Source: Candidatus Omnitrophota bacterium
Lineage (GTDB): Bacteria; Omnitrophota; Gorgyraeia; Gygaellales; JAHJCI01
Length of the DNA stretch: 6,301 nt
Direction of reading: 5' to 3'
Assembly: GCA_016783355.1 (NCBI GenBank)
Contig: JADHWR010000065.1
Coordinates: forward strand, 1-6,301
The position numbers were made by a program, and so were the translations under genes. Each line of letters starts with the position of its first letter. The first letter of the stretch is position 1. Below, one piece after another: positions 1 through 5,537 of the stretch. Under the pieces are notes generated by a model. That model did no database searches. It had not been told where the DNA came from and was given only the letters and a program-made list of their open reading frames with translations.

Positions 1-656
1 CCAAATTTCATTTCCCGCGCCGGCAATACCTTAACTCTCTTACCGCCTAAAATACTCACATATAATTCTCTGCCATCTATATACTCCTCAGCAATTGCAT
101 CTGTGTTCATCCGCTGGTGAATAAAATTTATTCTTTCAAAAAAAGCGCTCTGATTATCTACAATCGAAGCCTGCGATATTCCTCGGGAGGCTTCCTCCTG
201 TAAGGGTTTGATAATCATGGGCAGCTTAAGTCGCCGGGAAAATGATACCGGTCTTTTTTTATAAAACGTATGGAAGTGCGGAATTCTAATTTTGTGAAAA
301 CTTAATATCTTCTTACTTAAAGCTTTATTATTACAAATAAATAAGCTCGCCGGAGAGGCGCCGGTATAAGGAATCCCCAACATCTCAAGCAACGCAGCAA
401 CATTCTTATCGAGATAGGTTTTTTGCTTGAAGACCTCGACAAGATTAAAAACAACGTCGGGTTTAAATTCTGCTATTTCTTCCAGGAGCATACCTATATC
501 GTTATAAAGCCCAAGGATGCTAACTTCATAGTTAGACTCACGAAGCGCCCGGCATACATCAAGCTCCGTGTTCCAGTCAGTATTCTTAAACTCTTCCTGG
601 AAATCATAACCTCTCGGTCGGTAGCAAGGACTATCAAATAATAATAGAACTTTCAT
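1..656 (-). CDS. D-alanine-D-alanine-ligase-like ATP-grasp enzyme, 3' end missing (cut by window edge)
   Basis: Reading the minus strand from an ATG at 656 gives 218 uninterrupted codons that run off the left edge, so the C terminus is missing. The visible part resembles the N-terminal and central regions of Ddl-type ATP-grasp ligases. It has a pre-ATP-grasp fold starting MKVLLLFD, a segment EFKPDVVFNLVE near residues 63-74, IPYTGASP near 95-102, the lysine-containing NNKALSKKIL near 109-118, the ATP-binding strand MIIKPLQEEASRGIS (147-161, K150) and AEEYIDGRELYVSILGG (189-205). Such enzymes activate a carboxylate as an acyl phosphate and join it to an amine or amino acid. The EEAS/RGIS variant and divergent N-terminal half argue against housekeeping Ddl, so the true substrate is unknown. 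The start lies 3 bp after the stop of the metallopeptidase gene and has no good Shine-Dalgarno site (GGGG sits 13 nt away), which suggests translational coupling. Family confidence is high; function is open. Confidence 0.88.
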   Translation of the reverse strand, partial: MKVLLLFDSPCYRPRGYDFQEEFKNTDWNTELDVCRALRESNYEVSILGLYNDIGMLLEEIAEFKPDVVFNLVEVFKQKTYLDKNVAALLEMLGIPYTGASPASLFICNNKALSKKILSFHKIRIPHFHTFYKKRPVSFSRRLKLPMIIKPLQEEASRGISQASIVDNQSAFFERINFIHQRMNTDAIAEEYIDGRELYVSILGGKRVKVLPAREMKF

Positions 657-659
657 TTT

Positions 660-1685
660 TTATTTCTTTCCCCGCAGCCTTCCCGTATACAAATAATTCA
701 TAATTAATGCGGTGATATAAGTTGAGATCTTTAAGATAACTAGCGACTCGGATTCATAGCTTAATAACTTCAGATCCTTACATCTTTGCGTGACTGCCTT
801 TAGGAGATCGTTAATTACGTATTTTTTTTCTCCTGTCCAATTAGATATACTTTGTAGAATATTCTTTTTATATTTTTTGATCATATCGCAAGCTAAGGTT
901 GGCTTTATATTCTCTTCGTTTCTTTCTACAAAGATTCTCTTTAAATTCGAATCGTGAAAATCGGGGAAATCTTCAGCATAAAAATGCTTCTTTCTTTTAT
1001 AATGATTCTTCAGCTTTATCCTCAAAGAAGAGGCCTTCCAATATTCTTTACCCTTTTTAACCAGGGGCTCCTTGTCTTTAATTTCATTCATTAACTCATC
1101 TACAAGCATGAGCTTATCCAATGCCTTCCAGCCTTGATAGAGAGACCTCCAGTCCAGATCAGGCGTAAGCCAGACAGAAAAGGTTTCCGCGAAATCTTCA
1201 TCAGGGTGATACTGGGCATAGTAGTCTTCTAAATGCCGGACAAAGCTCCTGCTGTAAGGCCTGAATCTATAAGTGTCTAGGTATACTAAGGAGAACCGCC
1301 CAAAGGTTTTTAGCCATTTTTTTTTCTTGTATAATCGGTAGGCGTAATTTATTGCGTGGCCTGTTTCATGTCGTAGTAGCTTCATGCACCACTCTCTTGT
1401 CCCGCCCTCTACTTCAAGCATCATCTTATTTTCTAATTTCATTAGTGCGGGGTGTGCTAAAAAAAAGGGGATGCCGACGACAGGTTCTTGTTCCGGGGCG
1501 AGCCACTCATCAGCTAAATAACAGAAGGGTTTGAATTTTATTTCCTTACGAGCAATTTCTGTGTAAAGTTTTTTTATGCAATCCTCCAGCCATGTACCTT
1601 CTATCTCCAACGATAAATCACAAATTCTTAAATTTAATAGCTCCTCTTCAGATATACCAGATAAGGAGATTCTTTTATCTAACAT
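660..1685 (-). CDS. Predicted zinc metallopeptidase with HETGH motif, partner of the ATP-grasp gene
   Basis: The product is 341 residues from the ATG at 1685. The zinc-binding motif HETGH lies at residues 106-110 within LLRHETGHAINYAYRL, preceded by a glycine-rich EVEGGTREWCM segment. About 57 residues further on, DEDFAETFSVWLTP (162-175) supplies a plausible third ligand, E167, in the manner of gluzincins; H160 just before it is an alternative. The rest is basic and helical, with no signal peptide and no convincing membrane segment, so the protein is probably cytoplasmic. I recognise it as a conserved but uncharacterised 'putative zinc-binding metallopeptidase' type that in my memory often sits beside Ddl-like ATP-grasp genes, as here. 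TTG codons at 1697 and 1691 are alternative starts in the same frame. The AAAGGGG at 1698-1704 abuts the 1697 TTG, so that start is unlikely; spacing is 6 nt to the 1691 TTG and 12 nt to the ATG. The gene follows the response regulator by about 50 bp, probably in one operon. Confidence 0.87.
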   Translation of the reverse strand: MLDKRISLSGISEEELLNLRICDLSLEIEGTWLEDCIKKLYTEIARKEIKFKPFCYLADEWLAPEQEPVVGIPFFLAHPALMKLENKMMLEVEGGTREWCMKLLRHETGHAINYAYRLYKKKKWLKTFGRFSLVYLDTYRFRPYSRSFVRHLEDYYAQYHPDEDFAETFSVWLTPDLDWRSLYQGWKALDKLMLVDELMNEIKDKEPLVKKGKEYWKASSLRIKLKNHYKRKKHFYAEDFPDFHDSNLKRIFVERNEENIKPTLACDMIKKYKKNILQSISNWTGEKKYVINDLLKAVTQRCKDLKLLSYESESLVILKISTYITALIMNYLYTGRLRGKK

Positions 1686-1697
1686 TGCCAAAGACAA

Positions 1698-1704
1698 CCC
1701 CTTT
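1698..1704 (-). promoter_or_regulatory. Ribosome binding site of the metallopeptidase gene
   Basis: The minus strand reads AAAGGGG here. It touches the TTG at 1697, which makes that codon unusable. It fits the TTG at 1691 (6-nt spacing) or, more loosely, the ATG at 1685 (12-nt spacing). It is therefore the main evidence that the protein is 341-343 residues long rather than 345. Confidence 0.5.
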
Positions 1705-1741
1705 CTCTATTGCCGGCGAATTAATAAGACTATATAGCTTG

Positions 1742-2101
1742 CTAAATAAAATGTTTAATCGCCTCCACTAAAGCGGCATAACCTGTAGTTTTTACGGTAA
1801 AGTCATCCGCCCCTGCCTCTTTAGCCCTTACCGCATCGATTGCATCAATCTTGCTTGTAACAATAATGATTTTAGCATCGCTTTTCTTATTACCTTTAAT
1901 GATCCGACAGACCTGATGACCATCCATATCGGGAAGCATAATATCTAAAACAATCAAATCCGGCTTCTCTTTTTCTGCCTGCTCTATGCCTGAATTTCCA
2001 TCAACCGCAGTTATAACTTCGTACCCATCCAATATTAGCCTATCCCTCAACGTTGTTAAGATAACTGGCTCATCATCAATAACGAGGATCTTCTTCGGCA
2101 T
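1742..2101 (-). CDS. Single-domain response regulator (receiver only)
   Basis: The 119-residue product is a complete CheY-like receiver and nothing else. The acidic pocket D9-D10 (LVIDDE), phosphoacceptor D53 (LIVLDIMLPDMDG), switch T82 (IIIVTSK) and conserved K104 are all present. One position is unusual: K104 is followed by Thr (VKTTGY), where receivers normally have a Lys-Pro cis bond. The ATG at 2101 is chosen because it has an ideal AAAGGAG 7 nt upstream and gives the canonical MPKKILVIDDE start. An in-frame ATG at 2146 would add 15 residues read from the palindromic spacer and is unlikely. With no DNA-binding or enzymatic output, the protein should act by protein-protein contact or as a phosphorelay step, most likely taking phosphate from the histidine kinase encoded just upstream at 4069-2279. 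Confidence 0.95.
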   Translation of the reverse strand: MPKKILVIDDEPVILTTLRDRLILDGYEVITAVDGNSGIEQAEKEKPDLIVLDIMLPDMDGHQVCRIIKGNKKSDAKIIIVTSKIDAIDAVRAKEAGADDFTVKTTGYAALVEAIKHFI

Positions 2102-2108
2102 TTTAAAT

Positions 2109-2115
2109 CTCCTTT
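2109..2115 (-). promoter_or_regulatory. Ribosome binding site that fixes the response-regulator start
   Basis: The minus strand reads AAAGGAG, followed by a 7-nt spacer and the ATG at 2101. This supports the 119-residue receiver over the longer form starting at 2146. Confidence 0.85.
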
Positions 2116-2158
2116 CTGAATTTTCGGATTTAAACCAGATAGACACTCACTTCCTTCG

Positions 2159-2193
2159 CCCAGCCCTTGACATCATAGATGTCAAGGGCTGGG
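2159..2193. repeat. Perfect 16-bp inverted repeat with 3-nt loop (strong stem-loop)
   Basis: CCCAGCCCTTGACATC at 2159-2174 is exactly complementary to GATGTCAAGGGCTGGG at 2178-2193, separated by ATA. Neither strand has a T-run after the stem, so it is not a standard rho-independent terminator. Lying 86 nt after the kinase stop and about 57 nt before the regulator start, it could be an mRNA processing or stabilising hairpin, a protein-binding palindrome, or a REP-like repeat. Confidence 0.9.
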
Positions 2194-2278
2194 TTCGTGC
2201 ACTATCTTCCGAAAATTTAAGATCACTTACTTCCTGCCTTGTGTTTCATTAATACTCAATCACCTAATAATCTAAGAT

Positions 2279-4069
2279 CTATAAGCGGTAATGCCTATAT
2301 GTACATGGCTGTTCTGCCTGCTTAACCAATTCTTCAACAGAATGCGCATCGTGTGGAAATGAAGAAACACCAAAGATTGCCCTAACAACTCTTGCCTTGC
2401 CCTTAAAATCAGCAAGCCCCTCCTTGCCGATCGTTCTTTTAAGCCTTTCGATAAACATCAGTGCATCTTTTTTATTCGTGTTTTCCAAAATGACGGCGAT
2501 CCGATTCTCTTTATATTTCAAAACCAAATCCGTATCCCGGCGAATGGTTGCCTTTGTTAATTTCTCCACTCCATTTAGGATATTTCCACTTTCCGCAAAA
2601 CTCGAAACTTTCTTTTTTTCATAGATACAACGAATAAGTATAAAAATAAGCGATAAAGCCGACTGGTTATCGTCGGCTTTTTGCAGGCTATTATTTAAAC
2701 AATCCTCAAAAAAATCTTCCGCTGTACACTGTGGTAGCGTAAAGACAAATTTACTTCCTTTACCCAATGTGCTTTCTACTCGAATCACTCCCTTATGTGC
2801 TTGAATTATTCCCTTGCAAATAGCTAAACCTAATCCCGTCCCCCTTTCTCCAGTAGTATCTTTGCGGTAGATTTGCACAAAATGCTTGAAAAGTTTTGGG
2901 ATATCCTCTCGGGCAATCCCTATTCCTGTATCAGTAACCGCAACCTCAAGCATTTTTCTCTGATCGCTATATTTGATATCAACATTAATGCTGCCATCAT
3001 CGGGAGTAAATTTTATCGAATTGTGCATAAGGTTTGTGAATACCTGAGTAATCTTATCACTGTCCACGTAATAATATAATTGTTCTTTGCAAAAATTAGT
3101 TGAGAGCTTAAGTCTCTTTCTCTCTATCTGCGGATTAAGGCTGCTAATCACATTTCTCGCCAGGCCGCAAATATCAACCTCGCTCTTTTTAAGCCTTAAT
3201 GCCCCTCTTTTTATTTTAGAGTAATCCAAAAATTCGGTGGTTAATCGATCTAACCGCTTTATATTTCTACTTGCCATAATCAGATACTCTTCTATTTTTC
3301 CGCTCACCTGCCCTGCGGCCCCCATTAAGATATTGGTAATTATTCCTCCAATCCCAATCATCGGCGTCCTGATTTCATGGGAAACAGTAGAAAAAAATTC
3401 GCTCTGCATCCGATCTACTTCTCTCTCCTTAGTGATATCTTTTAAGATCACCACTACTCCAATAATCTTTCCTTCTGCATCATTAATAGGGGATAGATGA
3501 CAACTTAAAAGAAGATCTTCCTGAAGAATAATTTCCTTTGTAACTAAGCGCTTCTTCTCTCGGCATTCCTCAATGGCTTTATCTAAAGCAATGGCCTCCA
3601 TCTTTGCATTTAAGGCAGAAGCCGTGACATCATCGCTAAGGCCGAGGGCTAACATTCGTCTTGCCTGAAGGTTTATAACTACTATTTCACCCTGCCGATC
3701 AATCATAATTACGCCTTCGATTATATTCCGTAGAAGACTAGCCAACTTCAATTTTTCTGTAGCAATAACCGCTCCTAGGCACTCAATTGTGCCAGAGGCC
3801 TGCCGGGAAATATCCTTGATTTGATTAACGAGATTATCGATCATCGCATTAATGCTATCGGCGAAATCTTTCCCGGCATCGGTTAACTTAGCCGCTTCCG
3901 CCTCAGGAATGGATTGTCCTTTGGCTTTGATTTCTTGAGCCATACGCGTAACTTCATTGATCAATTCACCAAGCAAATCGACCATTCTTTCACTCGCCTC
4001 TTTTAGAGCCAAAACCTGGACTTCGTTTGTTTTTCCCATAGACTTATTGATCTCCATATTCTTCCCCAT
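2279..4069 (-). CDS. Cytosolic PAS sensor histidine kinase with decayed C-terminal GGDEF domain
   Basis: The product is 596 residues with no membrane segment. Residues 15-105 are helical; INAMIDNLVNQIKDI (73-87) recalls HAMP-type linkers. A PAS domain covers about 107-215 (GVIMIDRQGEIVVINLQARRM). The HisKA domain has the phosphoacceptor H231 in FFSTVSHEIRTP. The ATPase domain carries the N box (N346, N350), G1 (DTGIGIA, 380-386), the F-box region and G2 (GERGTGLGLA, 407-416), so the kinase looks active. Residues about 470-596 resemble a GGDEF domain (DTDLVLKYKENRIAVILENT, then FGVSSFP). The catalytic GGDEF motif is replaced by KENRI and the start of the domain is poorly conserved, so cyclase activity is very unlikely. 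The last residues (PCTYRHYRL) leave the family pattern. The ATG at 4069 has AAGG 7 nt upstream; ATGs at residues 5 and 11 are alternatives. The likely phosphate acceptor is the receiver encoded downstream. Confidence 0.93.
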   Translation of the reverse strand: MGKNMEINKSMGKTNEVQVLALKEASERMVDLLGELINEVTRMAQEIKAKGQSIPEAEAAKLTDAGKDFADSINAMIDNLVNQIKDISRQASGTIECLGAVIATEKLKLASLLRNIIEGVIMIDRQGEIVVINLQARRMLALGLSDDVTASALNAKMEAIALDKAIEECREKKRLVTKEIILQEDLLLSCHLSPINDAEGKIIGVVVILKDITKEREVDRMQSEFFSTVSHEIRTPMIGIGGIITNILMGAAGQVSGKIEEYLIMASRNIKRLDRLTTEFLDYSKIKRGALRLKKSEVDICGLARNVISSLNPQIERKRLKLSTNFCKEQLYYYVDSDKITQVFTNLMHNSIKFTPDDGSINVDIKYSDQRKMLEVAVTDTGIGIAREDIPKLFKHFVQIYRKDTTGERGTGLGLAICKGIIQAHKGVIRVESTLGKGSKFVFTLPQCTAEDFFEDCLNNSLQKADDNQSALSLIFILIRCIYEKKKVSSFAESGNILNGVEKLTKATIRRDTDLVLKYKENRIAVILENTNKKDALMFIERLKRTIGKEGLADFKGKARVVRAIFGVSSFPHDAHSVEELVKQAEQPCTYRHYRL

Positions 4070-4127
4070 CTTTTAACCTTGTAGATGCTGACCCTGTTTG
4101 CAACCTAGACAATAAGTGGGTCTGGGT

Positions 4128-4487
4128 TCACTTGCCGATAATCATCTTTAACGCCACCCCGATTAAAAATAGGCCAAATACCTTTCTAAGCACCGGCTCA
4201 GGCACAGGGGTAACCAAAAAAGCACCCAGCAGCCCCCCGATAAAAAAACCCAAACAGACAAAAATCGCAATTTGAATATTAACATTTCCCTCGTAATAGT
4301 ATTTAAGAGCTGCCAATAAGCCAATAGGCGGAATCATCAACGCCAAGGTTGTGCCTTGGGCTTGATGTTGAGTTAAGCCAAAGAAATATACTAAAACCGG
4401 GATGACGATAATCCCTCCCCCGATACCTAAAAAGCCGCTACAAATCCCTGTTATTAAACCAAGCGTAATATAAAGAAGTATATTCAT
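4128..4487 (-). CDS. Half-size TauE/SafE (TSUP) family membrane transporter
   Basis: The product is 119 residues and strongly hydrophobic, with about four helical segments near residues 2-37 (re-entrant or paired), 45-61, 70-92 and 98-116. The signature GFLGIGGGIIVIPVL (18-32) followed by HQAQGTTLALMIPP (41-54) is diagnostic of the TSUP/TauE-SafE family, linked to export or uptake of sulfite, sulfoacetate and other small anions. Full-length members have two such repeats in about 250 residues; this one has a single repeat and would have to dimerise. The ATG at 4487 is preferred because AGGAGG lies 4 nt upstream and the family similarity starts at once. The frame stays open upstream, with another ATG at 4637, but that extension is not TSUP-like. 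The kinase gene begins 58 bp downstream. The substrate cannot be read from the sequence. Confidence 0.92.
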   Translation of the reverse strand: MNILLYITLGLITGICSGFLGIGGGIIVIPVLVYFFGLTQHQAQGTTLALMIPPIGLLAALKYYYEGNVNIQIAIFVCLGFFIGGLLGAFLVTPVPEPVLRKVFGLFLIGVALKMIIGK

Positions 4488-4491
4488 TCCG

Positions 4492-4497
4492 CCTCCT
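4492..4497 (-). promoter_or_regulatory. Ribosome binding site that fixes the TSUP start
   Basis: A full AGGAGG on the minus strand stands 4 nt before the ATG at 4487. It argues for the 119-residue protein and against starting at the in-frame ATG at 4637. Confidence 0.85.
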
Positions 4498-4508
4498 CGA
4501 AAGACCCC

Positions 4509-4550
4509 AGCGCTTATTTGCCCCAATTCGTTTAAATCTAAATAAGCACT
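4509..4550. repeat. Inverted repeat in the TSUP leader (11-bp arms)
   Basis: AGCGCTTATTT (4509-4519) pairs with AAATAAGCACT (4540-4550) with one G-U or mismatch position and a 20-nt loop. It ends about 22 nt before the TSUP start codon, close enough to the ribosome site to influence initiation. Confidence 0.7.
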
Positions 4551-4582
4551 AAGGAGTTGCCCTGTTTCAATGGAAAACAACC

Positions 4583-4600
4583 CCACGGGCATACCCGTGG
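4583..4600. repeat. Short perfect hairpin in the TSUP leader
   Basis: CCACGGG (4583-4589) and CCCGTGG (4594-4600) form a perfect GC-rich 7-bp stem with the loop CATA. No T-run follows on either strand, so it is not an intrinsic terminator. Confidence 0.75.
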
Positions 4601-4645
4601 TACCTTTATTGACCCCGACAGCAATAGCTTCCCCCATCCAGTGAC

Positions 4646-4718
4646 ATCCCGCCGAGTGAGCTCTTTCTTCGCATTCACCCTAAGGCCTTTAGGCCGTGGT
4701 CTTCTGCGAAGGCGGGAT
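4646..4718. repeat. Compound palindrome, about 73 bp, with three nested paired arms
   Basis: The outer arms ATCCCGCC (4646-4653) and GGCGGGAT (4711-4718) are perfect complements, as are the inner arms CTTCGCA (4667-4673) and TGCGAAG (4705-4711). The core is GGCC-TTTA-GGCC (about 4684-4695). On the right side the two arms are fused and share a base; on the left they are separated by 13 nt. The element starts directly at the T-run of the upstream terminator. This nested form is typical of small palindromic mobile repeats or of a structured RNA. Confidence 0.75.
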
Positions 4719-4761
4719 AAAAAATAGCCAGGGCGCGATTAATTAATACTGCCCTGGCTAT
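4719..4761 (-). terminator. Rho-independent terminator of the MscS-like gene
   Basis: On the minus strand ATAGCCAGGGC (4761-4751) pairs perfectly with GCCCTGGCTAT (4734-4724). The 16-nt loop contains the self-complementary ATTAATTAAT, and the stem runs into six T residues (4724-4719). It starts 17 nt after the stop codon at 4779 and should separate this unit from the TSUP operon. Confidence 0.9.
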
Positions 4762-4778
4762 CTAAACTAATCAAATAT

Positions 4779-5453
4779 TTATTTTTTAGATTTGAGTTTT
4801 TCAATCCAATCCGTTACTGCCTTACCAACGATATCCTTACAGCCCAAGCCAATCGCTAAAGCAAAACCTAAACCCAGAGAAGCCAAGATGATATTTACTG
4901 CTAACCCAACAACTGTCTTACCAATATTGAGTTGCTCTAAGGTCATCGCCAAGGCGAAAACGAATATCACAACCTCAGCAATTTTACCTAAAAATTTAGA
5001 TTGGGCAATATCTGCATTGGCACTTGCTGCCTGTACTACATTTCCCAAAGCCCTTGCCAGAAAAGCACCTAATACTAAAATAAAGATTGCCGCAATAACA
5101 TTGGGAATGTAGAGTATAATCCGATTCAGAAGGTCAGCAGCGATGCTTAAGCCTACTGCGTTTACCGCCACAACCAAAGCCACCAAAAGCAGGAGCCAAT
5201 AAAAAATCACACCGAGCAACTCCGAAAGGGTATACTCAACTCCTCCCTTTTGTAATAATTCATCTATCTTTGTGTGCTCAGAAAGAACATCTAACCTGAC
5301 TGTCTTAAGAACGCGCACAATTATCGTCCTAACAATGCGCGCAATAAACCATCCCGCGATGAGAATCAAAATAATCAAGCCAAGGTTGAGGAAAAAATTA
5401 CCGATTTGATATAACGCAATTTTCCCGGGGCCGAGTATTGCTCCTTGCCACAT
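4779..5453 (-). CDS. MscS-related conserved TM-helix membrane protein (CmpX-like)
   Basis: The product has 224 residues and about five membrane helices, near 20-40, 79-100, 113-134, 158-175 and 180-205. The segment IPNVIAAIFILVLGAFLARALGNVV (116-140, split here as IPNVIAAIFILVLGAF then LARALGNVV) matches the conserved TM-helix repeat found in MscS-like proteins. The end GFALAIGLGCKDIVG (196-210) resembles the pore-lining helix and glycine hinge of MscS. The cytoplasmic beta-barrel domain of true MscS is absent, placing the protein with the short CmpX-like group, linked to osmotic or envelope stress rather than proven channels. The ATG at 5453 has AAAGGAGGGG 7 nt upstream. The gene has its own promoter and terminator, so it is a monocistronic unit. 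The C terminus is a lysine-rich tail. Confidence 0.88.
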   Translation of the reverse strand: MWQGAILGPGKIALYQIGNFFLNLGLIILILIAGWFIARIVRTIIVRVLKTVRLDVLSEHTKIDELLQKGGVEYTLSELLGVIFYWLLLLVALVVAVNAVGLSIAADLLNRIILYIPNVIAAIFILVLGAFLARALGNVVQAASANADIAQSKFLGKIAEVVIFVFALAMTLEQLNIGKTVVGLAVNIILASLGLGFALAIGLGCKDIVGKAVTDWIEKLKSKK

Positions 5454-5460
5454 CTTAGTA

Positions 5461-5470
5461 CCCCTCCTTT
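5461..5470 (-). promoter_or_regulatory. Strong ribosome binding site of the MscS-like gene
   Basis: The minus strand reads AAAGGAGGGG, 7 nt before the ATG at 5453. It lies just 7 nt after the 5'-UTR hairpin, so the hairpin and ribosome access may be linked. Confidence 0.8.
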
Positions 5471-5477
5471 CATTTTA

Positions 5478-5516
5478 TACCTGCTTCCTTTGCTAGATAT
5501 TCAAAGGCCGCAGGTA
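5478..5516 (-). promoter_or_regulatory. 5'-UTR stem-loop of the MscS-like mRNA
   Basis: On the minus strand TACCTGC (5516-5510) pairs with GCAGGTA (5484-5478) and, inside it, CCTTTG (5507-5502) with CAAAGG (5492-5487). A symmetrical 2x2 internal loop separates the two helices and the apical loop is 9 nt. It sits between the predicted transcription start (about 5531) and the ribosome binding site. It could be an RNA-stabilising element, a protein or small-RNA target, or a translation switch. Confidence 0.75.
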
Positions 5517-5537
5517 AGCTACATTAGATACGAATAT

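Larger units (their letters stand above)
2102..2278. other. 177-bp spacer between kinase and regulator genes, rich in repeats
   Basis: No convincing gene or sigma-70 promoter lies here. Around the central hairpin (2159-2193), further arms pair outwards: AATTTTCGGA at 2119-2128 with TCCGAAAATT at 2208-2217, and AGATAG at 2137-2142 with CTATCT at 2202-2207. The inner and outer right arms are adjacent, while the left side carries extra bases. A 12-nt direct repeat with one mismatch, CACTCACTTCCT (2144-2155) and CACTTACTTCCT (2224-2235), flanks the hairpin exactly 80 bp apart. The whole could be a small palindromic insertion or a folded intercistronic RNA. Confidence 0.6.
4488..4718 (-). other. 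Structured leader upstream of the TSUP-kinase operon, no convincing gene
   Basis: This 231-bp stretch lies between the upstream terminator and the TSUP start and holds three separate inverted repeats (4509-4550, 4583-4600, 4646-4718). It is also open in the TSUP frame from a TAG at 4682-4680 down to the start, 64 codons, but the translation (MGEAIAVGVNKGTTG and so on from 4637) resembles no family I know. A promoter for the downstream operon is expected here, yet no good -35/-10 pair is visible. A folded 5' leader RNA, or the decayed end of a mobile element, would each explain the structure. Confidence 0.5.

Noticed and set aside
423..641. A 72-codon open frame on the plus strand
   Set aside because: It lies wholly inside the ATP-grasp gene on the other strand, which has clear family motifs; the plus-strand translation resembles nothing and has no ribosome site.
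2159..2193. Rho-independent terminator after the kinase gene
   Set aside because: The stem is strong but no T-run follows on either strand, so only the stem-loop itself is reported.
2226..2252. Tiny open frame on the minus strand (ATGAAACAC, 8 codons) before the regulator
   Set aside because: Too short and without a Shine-Dalgarno site; nothing indicates translation.
4070..4127. REP-like element in the 58-bp gap between the TSUP and kinase genes (GACCC/GGGTC arms)
   Set aside because: The arms are only 5 bp with a 23-nt loop, which is expected by chance; shared GAACCCAG with the 2190-2197 region is also too short to mean much.
4530..4575. Possible promoter for the TSUP operon (TTGAAA and TATTTA on the minus strand)
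   Set aside because: The spacing is about 20 nt and the -10 match is weak; the true promoter of this operon is not identifiable by eye.
4792..5112. A 106-codon open frame on the plus strand inside the MscS-like gene
   Set aside because: It is an antisense shadow: its alanine-lysine-proline-rich translation is what the complement of hydrophobic helices produces, and the minus-strand gene has promoter, ribosome site and terminator.
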